DNA of 64,000 nucleotides from Trichoplax sp. H2 (lineage: Eukaryota; Placozoa; Uniplacotomia; Trichoplacea), in NCBI GenBank assembly GCA_003344405.1, contig NOWV01000159.1, forward strand, positions 1 to 64,000, read 5' to 3'. The first letter of the stretch is position 1. The number at the start of each line of letters is the position of its first letter. Below are positions 52,428 through 64,000 of this stretch, piece after piece. The translations under genes and the position numbers were made by a program. The notes under the pieces are model-generated. The model was not told the DNA's origin, searched no databases, and saw only the letters and a list, made by a program, of their open reading frames with translations.

Positions 52428-55400
52428 TCAATTGGATCTTTGAAATGTATACTTGACGCGTTGTAAACTTTTTCGAAATCTTTGCGAGCTACGTTGGAGA
52501 GCCGACCGGGGAAAATTATTGTGATTCTGTGCAACAAGCTCCTGCAAGTCCTGATCTTGAAATTCAACCATTCGTTTTGAAATCAGTCTCTGTAAATCCA
52601 TATCAGCAGGGAAAGTATAAGGATTCGCCTTAAAAATACGGACTTGATTTATAATTCTAGCAATCGTCCTACAATCAAAGTCAAACGTAAATATTAATTC
52701 GCATTATCTTAAAATTGCTATATCTCACGACATATGTTTTATGCACGCATAATAATGATACTCATAGAATTATCTTAAAAAGGTAAACTACAACCCTACA
52801 ACCATCATTATGTCCCGTCATCAGAGCCTGCTCCAATGATGATCACTGGACTGTACTAATACAATATGACACCTACCTCATCTTAGACCATTTATACATT
52901 CCATTTGGCATTAAAAAGCCATCACGCTCATGCTGTTGAATCGCGGATAAAAATAAAGAAACTGGCGGTAGTGTCGGCTCGGTTACATTTACCGAATCCA
53001 GAATTACTGTTAATGTGTCTGTTTGCAACTTCAGCTGGAATTATAATAAATAATGTTATAATTAATACCTTGCGATAACATAAAGGATGGTGTACCTAAC
53101 AGTCATTTCGTAAATTCCTATTCGCTATAAAAGGTACCTTATAGCTAGATAAGTGTTCCATAGTATTTAAAGCCTTTGCCGGCAAGCTTCTCCAAACCTA
53201 CCAGAGATCAATAAAATTCGTTTAGTAGAGTCAATATATTTTTCAACACTCGTATTACCAGTGTTTGTACTGCATTGAGCGAAGTCATTAGATTTTCAAA
53301 TATTATCAACAGTGATATCTTATTCAAGTTTCGGTCAGCAAACAGTAGCATAGTAGCATCGATACTTGTAGATATCGATTAACGCGTTGACAACCGTAGT
53401 TATGCGTACCGGTAACTGTCGAACGACAATCATTTCTAAGCCTTCAACAACTTGTAAAAAAGTGGCATAATTTCGTTTCTCGTAGCACCATTTCGCGATT
53501 TTAATAAATTCCGTTAATAACGTTAACTGCATCTAGATAGTGAACGGTGGTTGAACACAAGATGTCAAAAAATGCATCACTTATTAGTGGATATAATTTC
53601 AAATATTAAGAAATTTGTACTGTCACAAATTGCAAAAGATTATAATCCACAATTTCTTACTTTCGCGGAAGGGCAACCGCAAAGTTCTCCTGCGATCCAT
53701 ATTGATGCGCCTTGAGCTCTTTCAAGCAATATTTCTAAGTATTCACTAGGCTCCAGTTTGGCGATATTCTTCAATGAGGTCTTTTCTCTCATACTTCGCC
53801 TCTCCGATGTCATGTAATTAAAAGATTCAAGTTCGTGTTTAGGCTTGCCTATTGATGCTCGAAAATTTACGACTGAACCAAAACGGTTGAATTTTCCAAC
53901 GCTGGAGTTTAAGTCTGACGCTTCGGTACCCAAGAAATCGATCGGATGCATACCAAGAAATAATTCCTAAGTTAAGTTGTATTCGTAAACGAGGATGTTA
54001 TTAGTTTACAGATTTATTATTCTTTCTATAATACAATTACAATTATTAGCTCCCAGATCAACAAGGAAAATAACAGTTTAAATAAAAATAGATTTTCACA
54101 CCTGTTGCATAAGGGTTAGCTGTTTTGCAATTTGAGGAGTAGAGTAATTCAATAACGAATCATGAAAGTTTTTCCCACGATCCATTGCCGTAATTGAAAT
54201 AGCGCTAGGAACATCATCGAAGCACTTAAGTTCTCGCATCCCCATAGCAGTACTATTTGAGCGCCTTACTGACATTCTCCAATTCTGGACGTCAAATATT
54301 TGTCATTGGCTTAAAATTGATACGTATTCTCATCAATCTATCACACTGAAAAACTTACCGATGGAGTGCTACCTAACGTTCTGTTACTTGAAGAGTTGGT
54401 TTCGATATCTAAATAACAAAAACAAATGTTATAATCATTAGTAGTAGTAACTATTTCTAACATGATTTATTTCTGTTTTGCTAACCGTCTTCTTCCTTAT
54501 CTATCTGTTGTTCGCGTATAATAGTATTTTCCGTTTGATCTCTTTCATTCGTACTTAACTTTTTGTCATTGCATAAGTATAACACACGCACTCCCATTCC
54601 AGTTGCGTCAATCGGAATTACCTTTCGAGACATTTGATCAAAAAGATATAGTTACTATGAATCCTTAACCACAGAATCGGTGCTCGCAAAACACTGTTAT
54701 GTAGTACTCACAGTATTCTCCATGAAATCTATCAAGTTGTTCTCTAATTTTTGATTCGTACGAAAATCTTTTGCGTAATATCCCTGCATTAAGGCGAATC
54801 TTAGAAAAGACAAAGTACTGAATATTACAATAACCAGAGCATTACCTCTATCCATTCATACAATATGTCTAGTGAACGAAACTGAACTTGAACTTGTTGG
54901 TAGGTTTGGGTACCACCAGTTTCGATGACGCAAGTTGCAGAGGTATAAACATTAGTAATAAACTGATATAATTGTAGAGGTGTCATAATATATCGGAAGG
55001 TTAACAAGAAATCGTTGACATAATCTTGACCTTTCGCGTCACTAGAAAGTAAAAAGTATTTTTATTCCTTAAAATATCTTTCTTCACCTCATAGCGAGCT
55101 ATTAAATTAGATTGAGTTAGCATTGGCTTTATATTTCCATACCGCGCATACAAGAAAGATAATAAACCCCTTCGTGTACCAGTCTGAAGAACTGGCGTGG
55201 AGCCTGTAGAGCTCGACAACATATTTGGCGAAATCATGTCCCAGCTTCCGCCAAAAATAAGCGTAGGATTCTTTGGTGTAACTCTGAACGATAGTGGCTG
55301 ATTTCCATCGCTATATGAGATAATTGCCGATGACTTAAGTTCCTACTATTGAAGAAATTAAGTAACATTATCTTCTACTAACCAGTTTGCCAAAGAAAAC

Positions 55401-58400
55401 AGCAAGGAAGAATCTAAACCCCAACGTTCGGCATCAATTTCCTGCTCAAAAATAATTTGCTGTGTTATACTATCTCCTTTCTCAACAATTGAAATATGCA
55501 AAGTCTTCGAAAAGATGATATTAGTGACGAACCTCCAGTTGTTGCTTTGCAGCAACCAAGAAAGACATTCTTTTTTCCATATCAATCAGGTTTTTTTTAG
55601 TCCTTGCTAGCCTGCCTTTAGTTGGTGAAACTAATTCATAGTAAATATTGAGCAAAAAACAAGTTAATCTTCTTTCTTATCAACTAATTTTTAATGTAGT
55701 AATCTCTAGTTGTATATGGATATATACTTCTTTGCTTTCCGTCAACATCTTGCAATCTAGAAAGATATTTTAAAGTTTTAACTTTCATCATTTTTTCAAC
55801 CTTAATTTGTTGGTCAACATCCTACATTAATTAAATCAGAAATTTTAGTATCAACATCACTACTTGATACTTTCAAGTCATGATAAGATCTCGAGTATAT
55901 GCTATATGTACGTACAATTAATTTTTGCACGATATTTCTCTTTAGTTCCTCCAAAGTTTTGTTTTTTGACGAATCGACCTGTGAGTATTGTAATTAGCCA
56001 GAGAATACTACTTTATGCAACTGAATCTTAGATGAATCTGTCTTAGCTAGATCCTAAATAAGCCTGTCTCTATTTAATTATCGCCAACATATAGATAGAG
56101 GTAGTTAAGGACAGTAACGAACATAAAGCTACCATTGCAGGATATGAAGAATTTAAAGGTATAATATGTATTTTAGCTTTTTACCACTATAAATACATAT
56201 GATATTAATACCCAATATAGTTATCTCTCATGTCTATTAAGATCTTCTCAAAAATTTAAAATACGTTTTGAGATTTTCCAGGTTCTGTACATTTATGATA
56301 CAACCCTAAATTATATCTGTATATTTCTCCTATTGCCTAGAGCTCATAACTATTAAGAACAATAGCAAACTAAAGCATCATATAACAACTACTATTGTAG
56401 TGCTATAATATCTAGGTGCTCTATAATCAAAGCCCCCTAATAACTGCCGGTGCTTAAATTACCACCTAAAAAAATGTCTATCTCATCATCGAAGCAATTT
56501 TAAAATCTTATACCGCATAAAGATTTGATTTCAAAGATTGATCACGTTCGATGAAAGTCGACAAGCGTCACCATCAGTAAAAATGGTTAAGCGTAGCAGA
56601 CAGGTAGACTGTACAATAAGGTTAGACTCGAAAGAACAATCGTCGCCAATTTTAAGTACAGTAGCATAGTACATTATATGCCTCAATAAATTAAGAAAGC
56701 TAACCATATATACTTACTATTCGCCGATTGTAATCCAGAATTGGCTGTATATCATTATGCAATTCTTCTTTGCTCATGTATATTGAGCTATTACGTCTCA
56801 ATTTTTTCTTCAATATGGCAATACCGGAGACGTCTGAACCAGTATCGATATCGTCGTTTGCTTTTCCTCGCGATTTAGTATCAGTAGGTTGAATGGATTC
56901 AACCGGTTTAAGTAGAGGATCATCTACAGTCACTTTATCTGGTAATTTTCTCGTTATGTGAACTAAATTATCAAAATTATCGTTTGGTCGATCGATATTA
57001 ACTTCTCTAAATGGAGTGACAGCTGATTTTCCGACGACTACGGAGCTAGTAGATAGAGATGGTACGTAGTTACCGACAGCGGCGTAATCATTAGATGGCT
57101 TGTGAATAATTTTGGCTTGTCTGTAAAATCATTAGCATATGTTTATATCAATAAAGTTTCAAAAAAGGATTCGATCACATACAAGGAAATAGTACGCAGC
57201 AATTTCATCGTACCCCATTGGTTTCATTCTAGTATTTGAAGTTTTTCCTCTATCGATGACACGATACATCTCATTAAGAAGTTCTTCATCCCAATATAGA
57301 TCACAGTACTGATCAGCCACAGCTTCTTTGAAAGCGGATCGATTCATTCCAGTTAATGACATTATATATTCAGCTATGACAATAGAACAAATTCACATAC
57401 CGATAAGTATAGAGTGATATTTACGTTAGCATAATGAATCGTATACAACATAGAATATAGGATTTAAGATACGCAATATAGTAGTACAGCAAATTTTACC
57501 CATAGCCAGTTCTTCGATGCCATTTTCAAGATACCCATCATACGCGAATTCTTGACGGATCATCGACGCCAATCTTGATAGCATTTCACGTTCTTCCAAT
57601 GATGAGGGATCACTCTATAAAGTATCAGAAAATAAATAAATTTTACATAAATTGTGGATTTAATAATAAGAATTTTAATTTCAGGTTACCAATTCTAATA
57701 CAGAAATGGTTGGACTCCTATTTTCCTGAAAATGCGTTGATGGCATAAAATTATTAGGTTTACTGTTGTCCATATCGCCGTACATCTCATGAGACATAGT
57801 GATTGGGGAATTGTTGTCGCTAATATGGCGAAGTTTTGATGATAGTCGTGAGTTTCTTTGATTATACCTAGCTGAGCCACTGCGATTTTCGCGCTCGGAT
57901 TGTACAGGGTTACTGTCTTCCAATTGTCTTTGTTCATTACTATTTAATGAATTTGATTCAATGGAATGCACTTGCTTTGTGTTCTCTAGTCTTACATCAA
58001 GCGATCTGTTTGCAGGCGAGGGAGTGTCTTTCCCCTTTACTAAGTACGCCCGGTATTTACTCTCCTCATGAAAATATGGCGTAGGATCGTTTGCTTGCTT
58101 TTTAATTGAACTTTCCATTTGTCGATTCATAGAAAGATCATCATGATCAATTTTCTCATCTACTTCACCTAACAACCTTCGAGATATTTCTATTTCATCA
58201 ATTGATACATCCTGTGTATCGTTCTTATTGCTACGTTCAGTTTCGGATGAGTGAGCCGGTTTATTAATACCCGATCTTTTACTTATTTCGATTTCATTGC
58301 GGTCGTAAGCTGCAAAAAACGAATTTTCGGCACGAGAAACTGGGAAATTGTCGTTCGGGCTATTTACTACTGTAGGATAACTTTGCTGATCTTGCTCACG

Positions 58401-60963
58401 CCCTTTTAAAATATCCCTAGACATCAATTCATTACTAGAATTTTCGCTTAATGAATTGTACCCAGCACTTCTAGAATTTGGCGATAAATCGTTGCCCGTA
58501 GTAAGTTGACCATCATTTCTTGTAAAATAAACAGGGTTAACGGGAACACCAAAAGGCGAAATATTAGAATATGGGTACACTGTGTTCGCATTTCTAGCAG
58601 GAGAAACTGGTGATTGCGGTAGAAAAGAGAACGGGCCGTTTAATTGTTGTTGAATAGCTGCATAATATAATTGCTCTTGATCGGACACTATCGGAAAATG
58701 TTGCGAGTATTGATTCCTGTTACCAGCATTGAGCAGATGCTGGTTGTAGAGAGCATTTGAAGTCGGAGCAGTAACGTAGTGTAGGCCTGATGGTGAGGTA
58801 ACAGGTACAGTTGAAAATTTATGATTTACTTGCAACTGTTCAGGAATTTCTATATTAACTGGCTTAGTTCCAATATTTACTGTATGGCTTCCGCCATAGC
58901 TAACGCCTGGAAGATCAGTGTTGACCGGTAACATGGATGATGTCGAGATGGAAAGCGATGTAGGCAGCGGTTCCACGGTGGGTGTAGAATCACTATGCAC
59001 TTGTTTCAAGTTTACTGTATCAGAAAGTTGAACTTCCGCATCACTCTTAATTTTACTAGAGCTATCTTTAGAGTTATCGGAATGAATTGGAATTAGCATT
59101 GGTGAACCATCTTGTTTCTGAATAATAGCATAACGCTGACCACTAATTTCGATGATTTGGCTTTCCTGCTGATTACTAGCAAACCTAATGAAATCATCAC
59201 TAGGATTATTTTCGATCACAGATCTTTTGGTCGTAGAATGGTTACGCGTTTCTGACTTTCGATCAACTTTAAGAGCATCTTTAGTGGAATGAATTGTTGT
59301 CAACGAAACATTCGATACGGTAAAGTTCACGGAATCGGTAGCATTGCTTACTGACGATGATATGTGTTCAAGACCCGGCGGATCGGCGTTCTTATTATGC
59401 ATTGATGATCGTTCAGATAGCGTAGAGTATTCATTGTCGCGTTCATTAGAATGATTTTTGACTTCTATAACGGGTACTTGCTCACTTTCAGATTTAGCAG
59501 CCTCCGTTGCTGATTCCTTATTGGCTACTTTTTTCTGTATTAATTTAAAAACTGACGTTTTAGACTTGTTGGAAGATGTAGTTGTAGTAACGCTAGTTTG
59601 ATCGGGCTCACTATTTGATGAAGATTTAGCCGTTGATATTATTTTATGATTGTTTGTTACGCCACCTTTGCTACTGGATAAAACAGGTGGACTTCCAATA
59701 TCAGGAGTATGTTCTGGCGTAGGGTGAGTGACTGTTACGACAGGTGTATCAGGTATACTATGCTCTCTTGGCACCAATGAATTAGTGGAATCGTTCTTTG
59801 CTGTAGCAGTCTCGGCGGATTCCTGCTTCTGGCATTCTTGCTTCTTTACCTTGTTATCTTCCTTAAGATCTACTTCCGGTGATGTTTTAGAATGGCCTCC
59901 AGAAGGTTTTTCAGCTTTAAGTTTCTGAATTAGATCATATAACGAAATAGAAGGCTTGCGTTCGCCCCCCATCTCCGCTCGACGCTTTTGTTCCTCTTTT
60001 TTCTTACGAAATGCGGCTAGAATTTTCTGAGCTGCTGCCTGAGTTTGAGGATCAGGTACTGACGGAAGCTTAGATGTTGATCCGGATCTTTCTAACGTTG
60101 TAGTTTTACTGCTAGGAACCACAACATTTTTGACATTGCCACCTTTCTGTAACTCCTCAGTAGTTGTTGCTGATCTTGATCTAGGTGGCGGTCGCAGCAA
60201 AGCTGGAGAAAGCGATTGCGCAGATTGAGATTGACCCTTTTGTAGATCTTTGTCAATGTCGGTCGTACACAGGTTATCTAATTTATTTGTCACATTTTCT
60301 AAATCCTCCACTGGTTCCTGCAAAATACTATGTAATAGCTTGTTTGAAAGTTGAGGTGGTAGACGCCTCGTCGGCGTACTTGAAGGCTGAATATCAGCAG
60401 AAGCGGTTGCTAATACTGGTGTTCCTCCTCCAGGCATTGGCGTTGCAGAATTCGGTGTTTTTATTGTTTCTCCAGTGTCCCCATTATCATGCTGTTGTTC
60501 CTGTTGCCTTTTCGCAGCAGCTGCTAATAGCGCTCTCCTTATTTTTTCGCGGGTATTCTTATTTTTATCACGAGTGCTTTGTTGATTGACATTTTGTCTA
60601 TGTAAAGCATTAAGTGTTGGAGTAGCACCTAATTCTTCACTTTTTCTTCTCGTTATGGCCATCGTTAACTGAAAGAAGTTGCTTATCTTAGGCGTACTAC
60701 CTTCCTCACTTGTAGTGCTAGTCCCATTATTGATTACAGGTACATTCTCCGGTGAACTCATTCTTGATGCATTTCCTGATGTTATTGGTATATTTTATAT
60801 TTACAGAAACCAGACATTAAGTAAGGTAAATTTTAAAACGCAATTAATGTCAATTTAAGAAAAGAGTATACAGTTAAATCCTCCGATAAGTATTTACACA
60901 ATTTACCTGATTCCTGATTATTCGAAAAATCCTGTAATTTTTCCAGTAAAATCTTACGGGAAT
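52428..60963 (-). CDS. KNDC1: KNDC1 (very-KIND)-like Ras guanine nucleotide exchange factor, 5' end unresolved
   Basis: Exons: 60963-60907, 60775-57690, 57614-57500, 57373-57179 (or 57183), 57115 (or 57120)-56718, 55978-55916, 55821-55728, 55606-55533, 55504-55379, 55342-55143, 55041-54846, 54783-54712, 54621-54486, 54408-54359, 54284-54102, 53966-53661, 53532-53410, 53197-53138, 53034-52877, 52668-52428; about 1976 residues. One 3.1-kb exon encodes about 1028 residues of Ser/Thr/Asn/Gln-rich, probably disordered sequence with short conserved-looking islands (KPSISLYDLIQKLKAEKP, KTSVFKLIQKKVANK, IIEISGQRYAIIQKQDGSP). Coiled-coil exons follow (LEELKRNIVQKLI, VEKMMKVKTLKYLSRLQ), then RasGEF-N (DYVNDFLLTFRYIMTPLQL). 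The RasGEF domain follows: TPQIAKQLTLMQQELFLGMH, GASIWIAGELCGC, IKIAKWCYEKRNYATFLQVV, GMYKWSKMRTIARIINQV. The end SLQRVKYTFQRSN resembles the KNDC1 C terminus. No KIND domain was found; it may lie in unrecognised upstream exons or be lost. Confidence 0.82.
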
Positions 60964-63900
60964 CTGAACAATGAAAAATATCGCAAATCTATCGAATAAA
61001 TTAAATTAGAAAGTGAATTATGGGACTTATACCATGTGCGAGTATCTAACAAGCATTAATTAGGAGAACTTTCACTCATTCATTAGATCTTACTGTTACC
61101 AAAATATGATAATAAAAATGTAATTTGCATTGTTAAACCAGCATTTTAAGCTTTATATTATGTTAATGCTGTAAAATATCCAACAATAGCAAGTTCCTAT
61201 GGAAATAAATCTACAATTATTTGTTACTAAATGCTACTTAGCTTACAATAAAATTAATCTCTTAGTGATTTTAGTCTGAAAATCGGCTGAACTATATCTG
61301 ATTAGGTAATTACCTAGTTTTTTCTTTACAAAAATTAGATCAACAAGCTATCACTGTGTTATCAAAACTCTGAGTTTAGTTATTAAAAGACTATAATTAA
61401 TGTCTCTGCGATAGGATATACGTACGACTAATATATGGGTACAGAAAAGCCTTTTTTTGCAGGTACAATATAGTGTATTTGTCACTATTAAAGATTTTGA
61501 ATTGTAATTAAACCTAATGTAGAAACCATAAATGTAATAAATTGACAATTGCGGATTTTACGTAATATGCTACAGATTTTACTATGACGTATACATCACT
61601 TATCGATTTTACCGTCGATAAGTACGTATACCGTACAACCATAACAATACTCTGATTGCAAAATTTACAATTTGGGGAAGGGGGGTTTATTTGGACTCTA
61701 ATAAATGCACGTTAACAATCTTAATGCTTACTGTATATGATGCTACACACTGCACTGTATACAGTAAAGACAAATTAATTAGTACTCGTATTCTTGATCA
61801 ACTGTATGTTGTGATAGGACACAGTGCAACCCTAATTTTTATCATTAAAAGCATATGCGCAAACATTCAGTGCTATACGTGTATTTAATGGAACAGAAGA
61901 AATCATCGAACATATTCGACTATAACTGAGCAAATCAAATCCATGGCAATTACTTACTGTTAAAAATCTGTAGTGTGTGGATGACAATACTGACATAATG
62001 AAGGTAATTCAAAATCAGTAATTAATTAATATTTGAAAAGTGATTTCAACATACGAGTATATTATCAACTTTATGAAACTAAAGCATAAAGTCATTATTA
62101 CAATTAATTGATAGTAAAATAGATATATAGTACTTATCATGCGTATCTAAACGCTATTTAGTACCTGCTTGTGCGTGCCGCACTGCGTCATGACAAAGTT
62201 GGTTATTTCAACATTATAACATTTGCGATATCCATGTAGTTGGAGTAGTTTCTTTAATTTAAAATTGTACAAAAGACAATCGAAGAGACTGCGGTTAAAG
62301 TAGCAGATTATCTAAGATATCAGATAAATGTAGTGTTTAATTATCTGTAATCAATCTCAACTTACATTTTCGCTGACTGAGCTTCCCTACACACATTTTT
62401 TCACGTTTTACATTTAGTTTATGATATCTCGTTTTACTTGTCTTCGTTGTAAGCAAACAAAATCGTTACAAAATGTTCATTAAGTTATATTGATTATTCT
62501 TTATGCTAAACCAGTCATTGTAATTGGTTCCTGTGGCTTAGCAATAATTGTAAGTCACAAAAGACTATTCATAATGTAATCAATGTCACTGCATTGAATG
62601 TTAGTTATTGTCTCCAAAGGCAGACGCTGATAAATAACAAAAGCCTATGGTAATGCCATTGCTGACGTTTGGCGAATTGCTAACAGTAAACTGCGTGGTA
62701 CCAGAGTAGTTACTACGTGTACAACATAATGTAGTAGCAACAAAAAATTTACTCACTTTAAAAATTCATGAACTAGTGTATGACTATTGATACCGAGTCT
62801 ACAGGCACTAAAGACATAGGTATAATTGTTTATTGTGGTATTAGAAGCATATCACAAAAATATACGTTGTACGAATTGCTACTAAGGTAGACTACTTCAA
62901 TTTCATCGTAGGCCATAACAAAAATTAAAGTCTCAAAGACTTCTAGAGGAATGAGATTTACATATCGATCTTAATTTTGTCTTCAGGAATACATATACGC
63001 CTACTATATTTTGTATTCGAAGAGTTGGGAGATACAATTGCCTAGCAAGTACATCATTCGATAGTGACTCACCTATTTGTTGACGAAACGAGGTAACTAA
63101 TTAAATACTCTACAACTATTGATGCAGTAAGACCAATTACCTATCGATATCGTCGCTTGATAATAATTAATTAGTAATTTATACGCGGATACTGAGACAT
63201 CTCCCAGACTTATTTTACAATAGTGTATTACTGAATATCAACTGATAAAACAACGTTTTACCCTTAGAATAACTCATTCATTTTAAACTTGTTACATACA
63301 AATGCAATAATTTATTACTGTAAACTAGTCGAACACCCTCAGCGTATCTTCAAGTCAAGTATACTGAAATTGTATATTCAGTGAACAAGTATGTGAGTTG
63401 CAAAGTATCATGAGGAGTGTGTGTAATAAGATGGCCCGTTAGTAATAAGTAATAGCGTAGGTCTTCCTTTATTGAATGCTTATTGCACGTACATATGTGC
63501 GAATACAATTTTATTAATTATACATTTAAATAGACTATTAAATCTAACTCTTAGGAAATAGCATCTAATTGATAAAATATTGCCGACATTGTCAGGAGAC
63601 CGTACTATACTATTTTTTACAATACTGCAAATAGGTACAATGTCGCACAATTAATAGGTAAATAATGCATTTAAAATATATGGGTATTTTATATTGTAAT
63701 ATGCTAGGAGCTTCTCCGAACGCTACGCATAGATCAGTAATGTTCTAAAATTTAAATTGCTTGATTTTTACAAAACATACATTACTATATAACTACACGC
63801 GCATTCGCAGTATACAATTTACGTATGTACGATTGTACGTATGTCTAGCAATAGCATGCAGCAATAATAGCAAATTTAATCCGTATGGTATACATACAGT

Positions 63901-63984
63901 ATTTCGAATCAGGGACTACTTCGAAAGAAGAGAAAGGAAAGAGACGGGACGGACGAGACACGGCCGAAAGCTAGAAAAAATAAG
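60964..63984. other. AT-rich region upstream of the resolved KNDC1 exons
   Basis: 3 kb. The true 5' exons of the KNDC1-like gene may be here, since the first resolved exon starts in phase with a split codon, but I could not identify them. The frames at 61351-61548 (-) and 61691-61888 (+) look like chance. Only single CAGTA-type copies occur (near 61755 and 63893). Confidence 0.4.
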
Positions 63985-64000
63985 ATGGCCGACTTTTTTG
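63985..64000 (+). CDS. Possible start of a gene running off the window
   Basis: ATGGCCGACTTTTTTG follows a purine-rich, GC-richer leader (about 63920-63980, GAGACGGGACGGACGAGAC) and the context AAGATGG, favourable for initiation. Only five codons are visible, so product and reality cannot be judged. Confidence 0.25.

Noticed and set aside
59728-60589. Plus-strand frames (59728-59928 and 60185-60589)
   Set aside because: Antisense shadows of the large KNDC1 exon, with no similarity.
62162-62200. Minus-strand fragment reading LCHDAVRHAQAG as a possible KIND exon of KNDC1
   Set aside because: An in-frame stop lies just upstream with no AG acceptor between, and the donor is weak.

Overview
The window reads as nuclear DNA of an early-branching invertebrate animal, most probably a placozoan (Trichoplax-like). 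It is AT-rich and carries intron-dense genes with mostly 60-900 nt introns. The gene set is metazoan: KNDC1 and ARID5 are animal families, alongside general eukaryotic genes. The standard genetic code fits, because TAA, TAG and TGA all end genes here and the eRF1 gene has the normal stop-recognition motifs. The placozoan label is inference from gene style and AT content; the metazoan nature is well supported. I rebuilt the exons by eye from GT-AG (and a few GC-AG) sites, reading-frame phase and protein similarity recalled from memory. The reconstructed lengths are close to the human proteins where I could compare them.

Layout: a small ubiquitin-like ORF (319-558, +); an ENTPD/CD39-type ecto-nucleotidase (about 1946-5163, +); RMND5/GID2 E3-ligase subunit (7863-10565, -), divergent from FNTA, the farnesyl/geranylgeranyl transferase alpha subunit (10919-13388, +); ARID5-type DNA-binding protein (14729-18299, -), divergent from PYROXD2 oxidoreductase (18804-23905, +); ETF1/eRF1 (24277-27851, -), divergent across 6.7 kb from HSPA9/mortalin (34518-38720, +); DDX41 helicase (41962-46910, -), divergent from ACTR1 dynactin Arp1 (47426-50333, +); and a KNDC1 (very-KIND)-type RasGEF (52428 to at least 60963, -, 5' end unresolved). 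A possible start codon of a further + strand gene lies at the right edge (63985). No mobile element, CRISPR array, rRNA or tRNA was recognised.

The genes are mostly housekeeping and do not form one pathway. What links them is layout. They alternate as divergent pairs, and every divergent interval contains dense arrays of a CAGTA/TACTG pentamer arranged as palindromes (core GTACAGTAC/GTACTGTAC). The convergent 3' intervals have few or none. The gene set also looks like a preserved ancestral linkage group: from memory the human orthologues fall mainly on 5q, 10q and the paralogous part of chromosome 2, and ETF1 and HSPA9 are neighbours in human too. Other points of interest are three GC-AG introns, a 20-nt microexon that splits an FAD motif, a candidate 28-nt intron, a miRNA- or MITE-like hairpin, and an assembly duplication around a 20-N gap.
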